A DNA stretch of 64,000 nucleotides from contig CM072892.1 of assembly GCA_037013685.1 (NCBI GenBank), forward strand, positions 23,193,501-23,257,500, written 5' to 3'. A program made the position numbers and the translations under genes. Origin of the DNA: Acridotheres tristis. Lineage: Eukaryota > Chordata > Aves > Passeriformes > Sturnidae. Under the pieces are notes generated by a model, which did not search any database, was not told where the DNA came from, and saw only the letters and a program-made list of their open reading frames with translations. This document shows positions 46,601 through 60,680 of this stretch, one piece after another. How positions within the stretch are numbered: the first letter of the stretch is position 1; every line of letters begins with the position of its first letter.

Positions 46601-49600
46601 ACATACTCTGTGGCATGCCCCATTCCAAGAGGGAACATGGCTCGGCTCTCTAGATCCACTTTAGCAACGCTTGGGGGCAGCTGACGGACTGCAGTCCCTG
46701 AGGGCTTCAGGAGGGAAATGACAGAACGAAACATGGCCCCAGCAGTGTCAATGAAGTCAGAGTGGTTTATGTTGCTCCACTGAAACAGATAAACAAATCT
46801 TTGGAAGTTGACCCAAAGTAGACCCATAAAAGAACCCAGTTTAAAAAAAATCTGAGTTCCTAATACTGAATTTTAACCACTTGGACAAAACTCTACAGTA
46901 GGAAAAAAAAAAAAAAAACTCTCTTCACCATTTTAGGACATATAAATTTCCAACTAGGATGAGCCTACTCTTCCTACCTTTTGGAAACTTAGGTTAACTT
47001 CTGTGACTTTCAGAACCAACCCAATTCTGTCCCAAGACCCAAGGGGTCATATTTTCTTTGTATCATTCTCACCAGAGGAAGGTACTTCAGAATCCACCTC
47101 TCCCATTACTGTCATTTAAGCTACAAGACTCTGTTCTATTTCTTACAGTCTCTTCCCTACCATAAGTTGATACTCACAAAGGCAGAGTTGATGCTATCCA
47201 CAAAGCTTTCCTCATCCATGGCGACAAGTTCTGATGCATGGTCATGAGATGTAGACCAGACCAGAGAGCTGGCAGTGTCAGACAGCTAGTTTAAGAGAAT
47301 GTCAAGGGTAAATATCAAGAGAAAAAGAAGAAAAAATAATATTCAGTGCAAAGATTTCCCCACTGCCCTGCCTCACACCAATCCCTCTGAAAATTACAAC
47401 TCCAGCCCAACTTGTTACAAGTGGGAAATGCCAAGGATAAAGTGAGACAGCAGGAGGGGAAAACACAATAAATAAAGACGAAAGGGCAGATGTGCAAATT
47501 AAGAGACAGAACCAACACAGAAAGACATGGACAGAAATAAAGTTACTAGACTACAAAAATTTTTAAAAACATTAAAAAAATACAGACCCCTTACCGGAAG
47601 AAGTGCAATTGGCCCCGTGGGAAGGAACCGCTGCCATGCTACATTGTTGTCTGTGGCCTACAATGGAAAGAAGCAAGTGGACAGCAAGCCAGATCACCCT
47701 CCTAGGTTCTGCTGTTTATGGAAGAGTCAGTTTAGCAGAATTTTACCTCAGATAAATGAAGAGTTGCTACCACAGCTGACTGATCATAATGATGTTCAAT
47801 GTTCTTAATTTCAGCTTCTTTCCGGACCATAGAGTTATGACCATCTGCACCAATCTGTAAAACAAAGAAATGCAAAGCAACTTCTTCAGCAGCTCCTAGA
47901 AAGATTAGGAGCTAGTACTTCACTGTCAAAACCTCAGCCTGCACCTATATATTGTCTGTTCATTCAGAAAAAAAAAAAATCCCCCAAAACCAGAAGAGGT
48001 GGCCCCTTCTGCTCTTCTCAAATTCATCAGCATCTCCTTGCACCAGGCAGAGAGAAAGCCATGCCCAGTGTCCCACACCCTCTCTGACAGGGTTAGCCAC
48101 TCACCTCACTCTAGCACTCCACATAGGTGGAACAGCACACATGGAATCAGAACCAAATCCAGTGGAAAGGACTTGGGTCAGAGATGACACCTCATCAACA
48201 GAAATAAAGAGCTTAATTACCAGCAGCTTGGTCTGAAGTCTGCGTCCATCAGCTAACTCAACTTGGACCCAAGGGCTTGTGTCACAGCTGTGGGAAGAAA
48301 GGGGCCAGGTGTACCCAACTGCTTTGCTCCTGTAGAAAACCTCCACCCGGTCTGATGGGAACACAGAGTACCATGGTCACAGCATGACACGAACAGGAAA
48401 AAAGGAAACATCACTACCACAGCCACATGTGTTTCAGCGGCACCTTATGAGCTCACTCTACAATTCTCAAGGCACCCCACAAGAACATATATGGACAAGC
48501 CCATATATATGGACTGCAAGGCCTGCTCTGGATAAGGAGCTACAGATCTTTTAATGAAATCAAATTTTGGAGAGACTGTATTCTGGAGAACCGCATATGC
48601 AAGTGCTTTACTGCTCTGTAGCCTTTGGAAGTTAGATTTATCCCTCCCTTCCCAATTCCAGAAGCTACCCATTTCTCGAGAGTTACTTGTTAGATGAATT
48701 TCTCCCTCTCAAGACTTAGTATACACAATAGAAGGCAAGTAACTGAAAGCTACCTGCAGGAAATAAAACATTGAAGAAGTTGTCCACTACCTGCTACTGC
48801 ATCTAATTGTTTTGTGAGAGCAGACATAATGACATCATTCTCCACTATGTAACCCATGTCATCTAAGTCATCTTTCTCAAAAACGATCATGGCTTCTGAA
48901 CAAGCATCCCACACCTACGAAGAAAAAATACATTACATGAAGCTATGTGATAATTAAGTCCATTTCAGGGACTTAACAGCCAAAAGACATAGTAATCTAG
49001 AAATACAGAACTAGAGGAAACATCCTGGATTACGCTCCCAGCTACTAAAGTGCACTACATAACTAATTTCATTAAATGATTTAGCTTAAGCTCAAAAAGT
49101 AATTCCAAGTCAAGCTTTATATCCCTACTTTCCTGCTACATAACTGACATATAAATCTACCCTACAACCTTGCTGTAGGTTAACTTCAGCAGGGAGCTCA
49201 GTCCCACACAGCTTCTTCCTTACTCCCCTGCACTGGGATGGGGAAGAAAACTGGAAGGCTGAAAGTACAAAACTCATGGCTTGAGGTAAATGCAGTTTAA
49301 TTGGAAAAAGAAAAGCCACATATGCAAGAAAAGCAAACTAAGGAATTAATTCACTGCTTCCCAAGGACAAGCAGGTGTTTAGCCATCTCCAGGAGAGCAG
49401 GGTCCCATCAGGCAAAATGGTTACTTGGGAAGACAAACACCATCACTCCAAACTTCCCATCTTTCCTTCTTCTTTTCCTCAGCTTTTATTGCTGAGCATG
49501 ACACCATATGGTAAGGATTATCAGTCAGGGTCAGTTGTCCAGCCCGTGTACCCTCACATCTTCTTGTGCACCCCAGCTTGTTTGCTGGCAGGGCAGTGTG

Positions 49601-52600
49601 AGACAGCCTTGGCACTGTGCAAGCGCTGCTCAGCAATAACTCAAACATCCCTGTGTTATCAGCAGTTTTTAATACAAATCTGAAACACTGTCCCATACAA
49701 GCTACCATGAAGAGAAGAAACTCTCTCCCAGCCAAACCAAAACACCCTTTACCATTATTTCCTGGCTAATACCCATGCCTCAATATCTATAGCTGCCATT
49801 AGGAATCCACCTTTCAGCCTATAACATCAAGACCCTGAGGACAGGTATTTCTGAGCAGACTGCTACCCACAAAAAAGGGACAGAAATTAACATAAGCATG
49901 ACCTGCCCTTTACCATAGAAAGAAAAACCTTTGTATCATTGATGTAAGTGCTTTTGAGAATTCAGAGTAGCCAGACATGTGGTGTATCTGCAGCCCTAGG
50001 TCAGGCACCTGCATTCGCCGGAAAGGTTTGAGTCTCAGGCTGCAGACATGATCCCAGGCACCACAACCTGAAACAGAAAAAGAACATATATACATGGAGA
50101 TACAGCTTCATGTGTGACACTGAGACCAAAACTGAAGCTCACTCCATACTCTCCTCCACCCTTCCCTGACTATGCTCAGGCTTGGCTTGCACCATCCCTA
50201 GACAGGGCCAGGTCTGCCTCAGTGCTATCAGAGCTCCAGAATCACATTGTTTTACTGTTAACACAAGCCAGCAGGAAAGAAACAAGAGCTCTCCATGAAC
50301 CTCTGACCCAACAGCCAACTCTCACTGTCCCATCACTGGGTAATAAAACAGACACAGAAATGCACAGCCATTATTGTACAGAACATTTATTTCTCCATAA
50401 GGAACCAAGGCTCAAATATCTCTTCAAAATGACAATTAATCCTCATTAATTAAGGACTGAGTTACCAGACTAAGCTCCTTTTGTGATCAGAACGTTCCAG
50501 GTGCTGTAGAAAGCACCTTACAACCTTTCAGTAGCCTAAAGTCACAAATATTTATATAATAACAAATCAGACCAAGATATCAGAACACAGGTCCCTATAA
50601 TCAAGAGAATTTGAAATTAATAAACACAACTCAGCATATAGAGACAAAAGCAAATAATTCTACTGATGTTAGGGTGAAGGCAGCACATGGTCAAAAGGGT
50701 TTTTGTTTAAACAAAACCAGCTCAAATTTAAATGTCAAGAATGCAAACAACAAAATCATACTTACTGCTTAAGAGGGTTGCTGATCCAGGGGAGATGGAA
50801 CTGACCCTGTTACTGTAACTGTCTGGCATATGATCATATTCTTTCCTAGGACCAGCCTCCAGCAAAGCAATCTTTTTATCATGGAAGTGGATGTCATGCC
50901 CTAAAATAAGCAAATACATGCTTTGTGCTCCTACCAAAAATCTCAAAAACAAAACACCTGAGTTTTTGTAATAAGACCGAGTAGATACAGCACTTATTAA
51001 AGAAATACATACACAATATAGATCTTGACTGGGCAGGTAAACTTTTGTACGTTAAAGCTTTATGACTACAGTCCTGTTACTGAGATGGACAACTGTTTTG
51101 CAGCTAAAGCAAGGATTACATATTTTCCTTTTACATAAAGCTTACATTTTTGTACAAATTTGTGCCATTTTTAAATGAAAATTAATTACTGGAGTATTAT
51201 CAAGTGAAACCTGAAATGTGTTCCATGTCCAGAACACATTTTCCAGAGCTTAGACAAAATTCTCCTTTTAGAAGAAGAGATCAAAATAAAACTTCTGTGA
51301 TACATAGCAATTAATATTTTCTCTGTCCTTACATTCTAACAGTGGAATAGTTTAGACTTTAAATTTCCAGTTAAAGAGAACTGAAAAAAAAAAAAAAATG
51401 AAGACTTAAGTAAAATATAAAACACTGCAGCTGAGCTGGCCATGCTTGCAACATCCCAACCACTAGAGATGCAAAAGGTACTGAGGACAGAAGTGGTGTC
51501 CCTGCAATGTGTAGAGTTTACTACTACAGCAGTCCTAAAGATAGCAGTGTCCTGGGCTATTTTCTAGATTATGCACAGAAATAATCTCATCTTCTGAGAG
51601 GTCCCAAACCTGCTTATGAGCCTTAGATATCACTGCTGGAGTCTCATATCCACTGTATTCTTGTTTAACAATACAAGCAGAATTTAAGCTTTCAAGGTAA
51701 AGCCTTATACTTGTAAAGCACTTATTGCTCAGGATCTTTGATCTTCTGTGCACTATCTTTTCTTAAGGTTTCTGTGACTACGGCACCTTTCTGAATCCAT
51801 GTTGCAAATAAAGAATTAGCCAGCACTCCCAGGATCTCTAATGATACAAAGCAAGGAGAAATCCATTTTAACTTAGTATTCCAGTGATTAAAACAGGGAT
51901 TAGAGAATGAAACCTGGGATCGGATAATAATGATTAGAGATGGAACACTTCTCCTACAAAGAAAGGCTGAGAGAACTGGGTTTGTTCAGCTTGGAAAAGA
52001 GATGGCTTAGGGGTGAGAGTACCTGAAAGAAGCCCACAAGAAAAACAAAAAGGGACTTTTAACAAGATCATGTAGTAACAGGACCAGGGGTAATGGATTC
52101 AAAGCGAAAGAGAGTCGGTTTAGATTAGATATTAGGAGGAAGTTCTTTGCTATGAGGGTGGTGAGACACGGGAACAGGTTGCTCAGAGAAGTTGTAAATG
52201 TCCCAGCCCTGGAGGTGTTTGAGGCCAGGCTGGATGTGGCTCAGACAACCTGGTCAATGGAAGGTGTCCCTGCACACAGTAGGGGGTTGGAATTAGGCGA
52301 CATTTGAGGTCCCTTCCAACCTATTCTATGATTCTATAATCAGGAAAGCATTTTCAGCTATGGATGATATTATCAATCAGCTATTTAAGAATGAGCACGT
52401 TTGACAGAAACGCTATAGTCTATAAAACTCCAATTGATGGCTCCATTAACAGCTGTGCACACACACGGATACGGCCAGGCTCATCACCGATCAGCTCACC
52501 AAACACCTTTGGGTCAACTTTAGAGCATTGTCACACGAGGACGCAGGATCAAGGAGATCCCACAGCAGGATCCCGGACACTGAGATCCTACACACGGTTA

Positions 52601-52787
52601 TCTCACACTGCGGGTGAGTGTCCTTACCCAGCACGGCGGCCATGGCGCTCCCGACCATGCCGCCGCCCGACACTACGACATCGTAGAGCGGCGGGGCGGA
52701 GGCGGCGGAGCGGAACGGGGCGCGGGGCCCGGCCCTCAGGCGCGCCCCGAGCGGGGCCAGCAGCGCCCGCCCGCGCAGCGCCGCCAT
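43667..52787 (-). CDS. COQ6: Ubiquinone biosynthesis monooxygenase COQ6, mitochondrial
   Basis: Twelve coding exons on the minus strand join in frame to 467 codons (human 468): 52787-52628, 50900-50766, 50067-50009, 48914-48791, 48351-48221, 47854-47747, 47657-47595, 47285-47178, 46779-46577, 45504-45389, 44997-44831, 43696-43667 (TGA). All introns are GT-AG. The protein is a FAD-dependent monooxygenase of the UbiH/COQ6 family that hydroxylates the coenzyme Q ring (C5) on the matrix side of the inner membrane. It has an Arg/Ala-rich mitochondrial presequence (about residues 1-35), the FAD Rossmann motif in [11 protein letters not shown], the DG motif in IGADGHNS and the second FAD site [21 protein letters not shown]. 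It ends EQIMAFASK. The first ATG begins in a GC-rich island shared with FAM161B. Confidence 0.97.
51935..52338 (+). mobile_element. CR1 LINE 3' fragment
   Basis: Matches the well-known avian CR1 3' end. It contains the block around AGATATTAGGAGGAAGTTCTT, the block GAGGTCCCTTCCAACCTATTC, and the terminal ATTCTATGATTCTAT repeats at about 52323-52338. It is 5'-truncated to about 400 bp, in COQ6 intron 1, opposite to COQ6. It is moderately diverged. Confidence 0.93.
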
Positions 52788-53139
52788 CGCCGCGGAACTG
52801 ACGGCGAGCGGAAGTGGAGCCGCGGAACCATGACAACGGCTGTGCGCGCCGCCGGCCTCGCGCCTGATTGGCTGCGGGAGGCCAAGTGGGCGGGCCCGAG
52901 CGCCGCTGGCCGCGCTGATTGGTGCAGATCCGGGGCGGGGCGGGCCGAGGCAGTGGCCCGCAGACGAGCAGGGGCCCGGCCGCGGCGCTCCCGGCTGGGG
53001 AGGCGGGGTCGCAACCCCAAAACCAGCGCTTCCCGATTTATTTCATTTCTTCCAGGTGACGCGACATCCCCTCAGGCTGTAACACGCCGACTCCCGCGTT
53101 TCTCGCCGCCGGGCAAGGAGCTGAGAGCATCCTCTCGGG
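52788..53139. promoter_or_regulatory. Bidirectional promoter between COQ6 (-) and FAM161B (+)
   Basis: Only 352 bp separate the two start codons. The interval is CpG-rich and TATA-less, with two ATTGG (inverted CCAAT) boxes at 52867-52871 and 52918-52922, GC boxes around 52930-52945 and an ETS/GABP-like GCGGAAGTG at 52809-52817 next to the COQ6 start. The CpG-rich stretch extends into both first exons. Divergent transcription is inferred from gene order. Confidence 0.8.
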
Positions 53140-56100
53140 ATGGGGGGCCGGCGGTCTCCGTTAGAACCAGGCGTGCCGTGCCAGGCAGAATTATGGGGTG
53201 ACCTCGAGGTGTTCGAAGAAGATGAGGAGCTGGAGGGTTTCAGGAGGGAGGCGGAAGTTCTGCGTGAGAAGCTGAGGGAGGCTCTCAGGTAGGATGGCAC
53301 CTGGTAAGGATGGCAGGATGGGGTACAGGATTCCTTCTCCTGGCCAGTGAGGAGGCGGAGCACGAAGTCCCAAAATTCAGGTGTATAGTGCCGAAACAGT
53401 GGCCACAAGTGTGGCCCTCCCTCACAGCAGGGAGGATAGGGTCAGTAGGTGCCCACGAAAGCAGTATTCATATAAAACACGAACAGCACAAATCCCTGCC
53501 TCACTCACCAGCTAATCATGCTTAAAATGTGCCAGCAGATCACACACATTTCTATCCAGTATCCAGTCTTCAGAGATGTCTTTCCAAGTGGAGCTCTCAA
53601 GCGACTTTCCTTGTGGTTACTCTAGCTTGGCATTCACTAGCAGGTCACACGTGCATGCCCTTACAAAGTAAATAGTTTATGAAGAAGAAGAGACTACAGC
53701 AATCACCAGCAAGTGTATTGACCAGGAGTCTGTTCACACATGATCTGCACCTTCTGTCTTCCCCCTTTTTTCTCCTTTCCTGTTCTTGGTCCACTCCGAT
53801 TCACCTTGATCCTCCCTTTTGCCTGCATTTATACCTTCCCTAAAATCTCCTAAATTGCACTCACTTTCACAATTACCCTCAGATATCCTATGAGAAGTTT
53901 GCTATTTTAATGAGACCCAGGATAGTCTCAGGTGGGTTTTTTTCTTATTATTAATAATATGATCATCTTCTCAAGTACAAAGTTTCTAGCTGAACCTCTC
54001 AGACATCACACTAAAGCAGTTTCTTGTAATGACATTCCCACCAGCATCCCAGGAATGCTAGTGTTTGGTACTGTTTGTTAGGATTTGTGCATCTGTGTGC
54101 CTGATTGCCTCTCCTGCATTTGTCTGTTATGTTGAGTAGCTATTAGCAAGATAACCCTAAAGTTGGAACTTTATGGTTTGCCTGTGGCCTTTCTGGCAAT
54201 AAAATGCTAGCAGCATAAATAAATTGCATGACAAAGCTAAATAGGCCTAATTTCCATTTTATACATGGAAAACAAAACAAGCAAAGCTCTGCTCACAAAC
54301 TTTGGGAGCAAAGCAAAATACGGAGCCTGAGAATGGCAAACCCTAGGCCTGTCTTTTAACAACCAGCTCAGCCTACGGTGTCTTTCTCTTAATCAACAGT
54401 GTCTCCCTTCTTTTAACTCTGTTTTTTTAATAATTTCACTTATTTCCCCTTCATAATGTCTTTGTCTTAGTCATACATCTGGTAACATAAGGCAGTCCAG
54501 TTCTTTGACCGACCTCACCTCAGACAGTACCTGGGATCAGCAAAAGCCTCACTTGTTTCCTAAGGCCCGCTTGAGGCCAAAAAGTGCTTCATCTCCCTGG
54601 ATTCCTTCCATCACCATCCCTCAGCCTTTCCAAATGACACTGCGGGAAGCTCGCAAAAAGTCTGAGTTGATGAAGTCATATGTATTTCTTGAACTAGACA
54701 AACAGAGAGACAAAAGGCAAAGCCAGGATGAAGCTGAATGTCAGAAACAATTCCGGGCACAGCCTGTACCTGCCCATGTATTTCTGCCCCTTTATCAGGA
54801 AATAATGGAACAGAATGAGATTCGCAGGCAAGCAGCAATACAGAAAAGAAAGGAGCTGCTACTTTCAACACAGCGGCCCTTCAGTTTTCTGGAGAAGGAA
54901 GAGAAAAAGAAAGACGCTATCAGACAAAAATTCCTGGCAGCAGCAACCTCAAATGAGAGCTCCAAACAGAAGCAAGCCAGTAAAAAAGTACCTAAATCTA
55001 CTTATGACTCACTTCTTGGAGATAAACTCAAAGGTAACATGCCAGGGCTCTTTCTGTAAAAGCACCTCCCTGCCTGTCCCTTGCTGTCTCCATGCTGGGA
55101 GGTGAGATCATGGCCTGTAGGGCATCACTTGGAGCCTAAGGCCAGTGTCCCATGGTGTTGTTGAGTCTCCTCTGTGTCACTGGTCATTACAATTGGTTTA
55201 GATACCCTTGCAGTAGAGTGACCTAAGTGTAGTAGTCTTGTATCAGTGTCAGCAACAGCAGTTCTGTTCCACTCCCCAAAAAATATGGGCACACTGAGCT
55301 CTTCGGACAGATTTTCTTACCCATTTTGCTGCAGATCATGACAGTTTGGGAATCTTTCCCTGCATTGGATTGCATACCTTTGGTTACAACTAAAGGGACT
55401 GAGATGATTTGTGGCACAAACATGAAGATAGATTAAGTGCCATAGGTCTCCAAGGTCCATGCAATATCTTAGATCTGACAATTTTACCCAAGTGATCCAT
55501 ACTGCACAGAACCCCTAGGAGAGGGAAAAAATATTTCCTGAGCCCAAATCAGGCAATTAGTTTGGTTCTAAGTCATGGTGTAGTAGTCCAGTCTCTCCTG
55601 CCATTCTCTGATGTTTCCAGTTGCCTTCCCACTTGCATTGGCTCAAGTGCTAAAATGGGAAGTAGGTGCCAGGACTATTCTAGTCAGAAGGATAGCCGAG
55701 GAAATGTTACTGATGCTTGCTTGCTTTCAGATGGCTTGAGCCACCACAGTTGAAAGTTTGAAGTAAGCAATTCAGACTTCACGCTTGAATGGGGGAACTA
55801 AGCCAGTCCTTAATAATTCTCATGGCTTTTCTCATCCTTTTCTCCTTTTTTACTGTTTCCCAGTGATTTCTTCTTGAGGACACACCAGTTCAGTTTTCAT
55901 CAGAAAACATTCTGTTGGGGTGTACTAACGTAAATAGATTAGAAAGCTAAAAGGCAGCAAAGGACAAACCATTGTTCTATTTCTATCTGGCATATGAGAA
56001 GGAAGGGGAAATGAACATTTCATAGTTCAGGCAATTGACTATAAATTGACTCAAAGCCATCTTATTTTGCAAACAGCAGTATTGATTTTTTTTTTTCCCT

Positions 56101-59100
56101 AAAAGCAAAAAGCCAACCCTCAGACAGCTGTCTGCATTTTAACAAATATTTAGTGCTGCACAGGGAAGGACTTCAGTTTGATGGTATAATCTGAAACATA
56201 CTCTATGGAAAGTTTGTCACAAAAGGTGATCTATCCATCAAATGTTCCTTACTTAAAAGCTTTTCCAATATAGACAATTAGTGCTGGAGATTACATAGAA
56301 AAGCCATCATCTGTTACAAGTATACTTGAACTACTAATTTGTACCACACAGTCAACATGGCTGTAAGTCCCATATAAAAAGTATGGGGCTAGTATGGAAG
56401 ATTAACACTTCTGCAAGACAAAGGAGACACAGGGCACAAGTTACCTGGTACCCCTAAGAATATGAGAAGTCCTGTTCAGTTATTGCTTCAATAAGTTGAA
56501 GAGATCTCTAGAAATTAATGCCTAAGAAAGAGACCCTACCATGCTTTTACTGGTATCTTTGAATTATTTTCCCTGGGAGGCAGAGGAGGGAGGGGTTAAA
56601 AAGGAGAGGAAGGAGAGCACAGGATATATGTGTAGCTGCCATCATAATGCAAAGTTTAGACTTGGGCAGTGGCAATTTCACAGCGTTTTATGTCACTCAC
56701 GCTCTTCTCATTGCTTTCCTTTTGATCCTTTAGAAGCTGAACTCTACAGGGAAATCCGTATTCAAATGAGAGCAAAGGATTTGCTCAAGAGCTCCGTAGC
56801 TCCTATAGATATCAACAACTATCGGAGGGAGCCTCAGTCCCGAACTGCCACCAGAACTAAGCAGGAAAGACTTGGCTTCTTACAGGACAAAAGTTTCAGC
56901 TTCAAACCAAGGATTAATCCAACAATACCAGATTTTGAAGAACTGTACTGGGCATTTCAGAGGAAAACATTAAGGAGACAAGAAATTAAAGAGCCAACTC
57001 ATAATAAACCATTCAAGCTAAGAACGTCCAATCTCCATGCCAGACAGAGGCAGGCTAATGAAAAGATAAAGGTGAGATACCTGGATATTTCTGTGGTACC
57101 GCTTTCTCCTATCAAGATACCAACTTCTCAAGTTTATAACATTTAATTATTAATGGTTAACATCCTGTGACCTCTGCCCTTATATTGAGAGTACTGCAGA
57201 ATTCTAGGCCAAACAACAGAACAAAATTCTACATAAAGGGATGAGCTATGACAGTTAAGGCTCAGTCACCCTTTCATAGCTCTAATCATGTCTCCTTCCC
57301 CTTGTCCCTCAGCCCATCCACATGTAAATCTCTGCTGATGGAAGAGAGAAGAATGAGTGCATTCTCATACCCCAGCTGTTCTCTTTGGTAGGCAAATAAC
57401 AGAGGAGATTCTGTACTAGCAGCTGCCTGTGAACAAATACACTGAATGAAGTTTCATTTCTTTCAGGATTCTCAGAAGCTTTCCAAGGTTTCAGTGCAAA
57501 AAAGTCACTCCCTGCCTGGACTTTCCTCTCTCTCTTCCAACACCCTTCCTGTGCATATTACAGATGCAACTAGAAAGAGGGAATCAGCTATTAGGTAGGT
57601 AGAAAAGTTTCTCTACAAGACTGTACAACTACTTAACAATATGGAGGAAAAAACACCAGTGTTTTCCCTCATCACATCAACAATACATTTCCTAAATGTT
57701 TCTCTGTCTTCTTTGCTAAGTCTTGCTCTATCTCCTAGTTGCTTTGGAAACTGCACACTTGTATAGCTGAAATTTTGCTTTTTTTAGCTTAGAGGACTAT
57801 AAAAGTGAAATTCCCAGCTAGCATGTGGTCTGGCACTCCACATGGGTTCATCAGTAACTTTTTTCCTATATAGATATGCCCAAGATAACAAAAAGGAAGG
57901 GGACAAAGAACGAATTTATTGGCTGGAGAAACAGAAAATGAAATGTCAAGCTATGCAGAAATCTCTGAACAGCCGAGCAAAAGCACTCGATCCTCATAAA
58001 AGTCTGGAGGAAACACAAAAGGAGAAGTTAAAACAGATCAGGTCAGTGTGTTACCCTGCACAAAAATAAACCGTTTGCTCTACTAACTGAGGATCATCAG
58101 ATAATTCACTAGGACAGATTGGGTCTAAAAACATTCCTTGCCTAACCTTTTTTGGCTGTTGTATCCATTCCACGTTCATTTGGATATCTTGACAATTCCA
58201 CACTTTTCCTTCCATACAGTACCGTTTCCTTTAGATTAACATTTGTAGAAACTAATTTGTACAAGCCAGTCCACTGTAATGTGTAACTTGGTAAAGAATA
58301 CATAAGAGATGAGGTTTTCTAAAAATGTGAGCGCTGTTTCCTTGCTTGCAGTCTAGAAGAGCTTTGCTTATAGGGCTATAACTTCTCAGCAAGAGGTTTT
58401 CTTCCCCAGCGTTCAGAATCAAAAGAATTACCAAAGTGATTTAAAGAATGAAATGCTCACTGAGAATTCATCATTCCTGATCAGTTACAGTCAGAGAGAA
58501 CCTCCAGTAGACAGGCAATTTTTCCATTTCAGGCAAAATATGCAAGACAGAACAAAAGAATACAGAAAAGAGCTGGAAGAAATGCAGCTGCGAGTCAAAA
58601 ACAGACCATTCCTTTTTGAACAGGTCACAAAGGTAACTGGTTAAAGTCACAGAGTGTTTCTGGGCAATAGCATAAATAGTCTTTCATTTAAGACAGGCAT
58701 TAAGAAATCTAGTCTCAAATTAATCATGGATAAAAAGTACAAATGGTTGCATAGTCTCTGGACTGCACTCAAAATAACACATGGAAAAGCACCAAAGTAT
58801 ACTTTAAATTCTTTCCTACCACTTGAAAAAAACATACAGGCTTATTTCTAGGAGCTTGCCCGTTCCTAGTATGTATTGCAGTCACAGTATATGGTCTGAT
58901 AAAAATCAAGGCCTTATCACACCAGAAATTAAATAAATACCTATTCTGCACCTGAATACCACAGACTACAGTCTGCAAAACTTTTCCTTAAAACCCTCTC
59001 CCAGTTAAGCACTTTTTCTTTGTACCTCTACTGCTACGGAAAAACATTAATGATGGTTATGTCGCTTTTATCACCTGTAGACTTTGCAATCTGGGGCTGC

Positions 59101-60408
59101 ATTCAGCACATCTCACCCATCACACAGTACCAGCTGCAAATCTCCATTGCACCTGAGGTGTAGATACAATTTGTACTGTATCTTTTTCCCTAGGTTTTCT
59201 CTTTCAGCTCCCTGTCCTTGCAAGAACTGCAACTGGTTAGAAACAGTGACAATATATTGACAATATGCTGATTTAAAATTTCTCAACAGAAAGTACCCTC
59301 CTGGATCAGGCTTTCTGTTCTGATAATGGAGGCAGACAACACACTGTGTCATAAACACTGGTAATATTTCCATGTACCAGACTGGTAAGAATTCACCATT
59401 ATCAGTAGTGTTCACTCATGTTGATACTATGCTTCTGTCCTTCCGTATAGAACGCCTTAATCTTTAGGGACTGGCCAGTCCCTCTGGAAAACTCTCATCT
59501 CAGACTACATTGATTTGCAAGGTTCATTTGGAGGCAATGAAGATATAGGACCCAAGATACTTGTTTTTTAATTGAGCTGATAGCAAGCTATTTCACAGGC
59601 ACTCTCCATTTATTAACTTCACTCTTGCTAGTTCTAACCATTTTCAAGTAAATGTGTTTACAGGATTCAGACACAAGTATACCAGTCTGGTAAGACTGGA
59701 ATATGGGAGGAGGAGGAGAACAGAAGGAAGAAGAAAAAAAAATAACTGAAGCAGGAAAATGTGAGCTCTGGGTTTGAGAGATGTTAGACATTGTCCTGCT
59801 TCAGATCAGTTTTGGTACTGTACTGTATGGATTCCAAAAATTTTGGACAGGAGATTGTGTTGTCCTCTGGTCCCCAGTAGGAGCATCAGATGTACACTTC
59901 AAGTTGACTGTTATGGGGAATCCCCAGTTCTATGCATTTACTGTTTAAGTTTCGATTTCACAGCGTGATGCTCGTCAAGGAGCAGAGCGTCGCTACAGAC
60001 GCACCCTCCAGCAGGTTGGCCTAAGTGAAGAGTTTGTAAGGAAAAAAGGGAAAGATGCCACTGACTTGCTGGAAGAAGAATCTGATGTTCACAGGTAATA
60101 AAAACAATGCAGTACAGCTCTTTTGTTTTTGACTAAAAATATTTTCCTGGCTCATTAATGCATTCCAGTTTCTATAATCTAGTGTAGGAAAAATTAAATC
60201 AATTTCACTGCTCTTATTAAGCATTGTCGCTTCTCTCTCTGAATTCCTATGACTGCACCCTATTTCATATGCACGGGAAAAACCACTTCTGGTATGAGAT
60301 CATCACTGTTTCTGCAGGCTGCCTGAGACTCGGGGTGAAAAGGATGACTGTACTGAACAGGAAGGAGTACCTCAGGAGGAACAGAGCACAAAGGGAGTGG
60401 CAATGTAA
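53140..60408 (+). CDS. FAM161B: FAM161 centrosomal protein B
   Basis: Eight coding exons join in frame to 555 codons: 53140-53288, 54471-55033, 56734-57071, 57467-57594, 57874-58041, 58533-58632, 59964-60094, 60318-60408 (TAA). The protein is a FAM161/UPF0564 family member. Family members associate with microtubules, centrosomes and ciliary basal bodies; FAM161B is little studied. It is highly charged and helical with coiled-coil stretches: EEDEELEGFRREAEVLREKL in exon 1, KQRDKRQSQDEAECQKQF, then the UPF0564 core around AELYREIRIQMRAKDLLKSS, FSFKPRINPTIPDFEELYW and RQGAERRYRRTLQQVGLSEEF. It is shorter than the human protein (about 647) but shows no frame breaks. The ATG at 53140 is the first in the open frame that joins exon 2 correctly. 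Confidence 0.93.
54075..54155. repeat. Old dispersed repeat, copy B
   Basis: Diverged counterpart of 36465-36545, here in FAM161B intron 1. It shares TTTGTGCATCTGTGTG followed by similar TGATTGCCTCT and AGCTATTAGCAAGATA segments, in the same orientation. Confidence 0.5.
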
Positions 60409-60680
60409 AAGCTCGCAGAAGAATCCATCAATCAGCTCTTGAGTTTTTGTTTCAAGATTCTCCAGGTTAATCCTCAGGAACTTAATAGTTTAAGCTGACA
60501 CCTAAGAATTACTGTGGGGTGAGATGGGAGAATTTAGTAAAGGAAAAAAAACAACTGCTGTTTAGAGCATGTCTTGTTCAAGCTAGCAAACCCTGCAGCT
60601 TCCCTTAGTCTCCAAAAATGTCTCTTGCGTGAGCTCTTTCCCTTTAATGGGCAATAAAACAAGTTAAAGAGGTTGAAGCA
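60409..60680 (+). other. FAM161B: FAM161B 3'UTR
   Basis: Sequence from the TAA to just beyond an AATAAA at 60653-60658, 245 bp after the stop, which gives a plausible 3' end at about 60675. Confidence 0.65.

Noticed and set aside
53194..53202. ATG at 53194 as the FAM161B start
   Set aside because: It hits a stop after two codons; the upstream ATG at 53140 opens the frame that joins exon 2.
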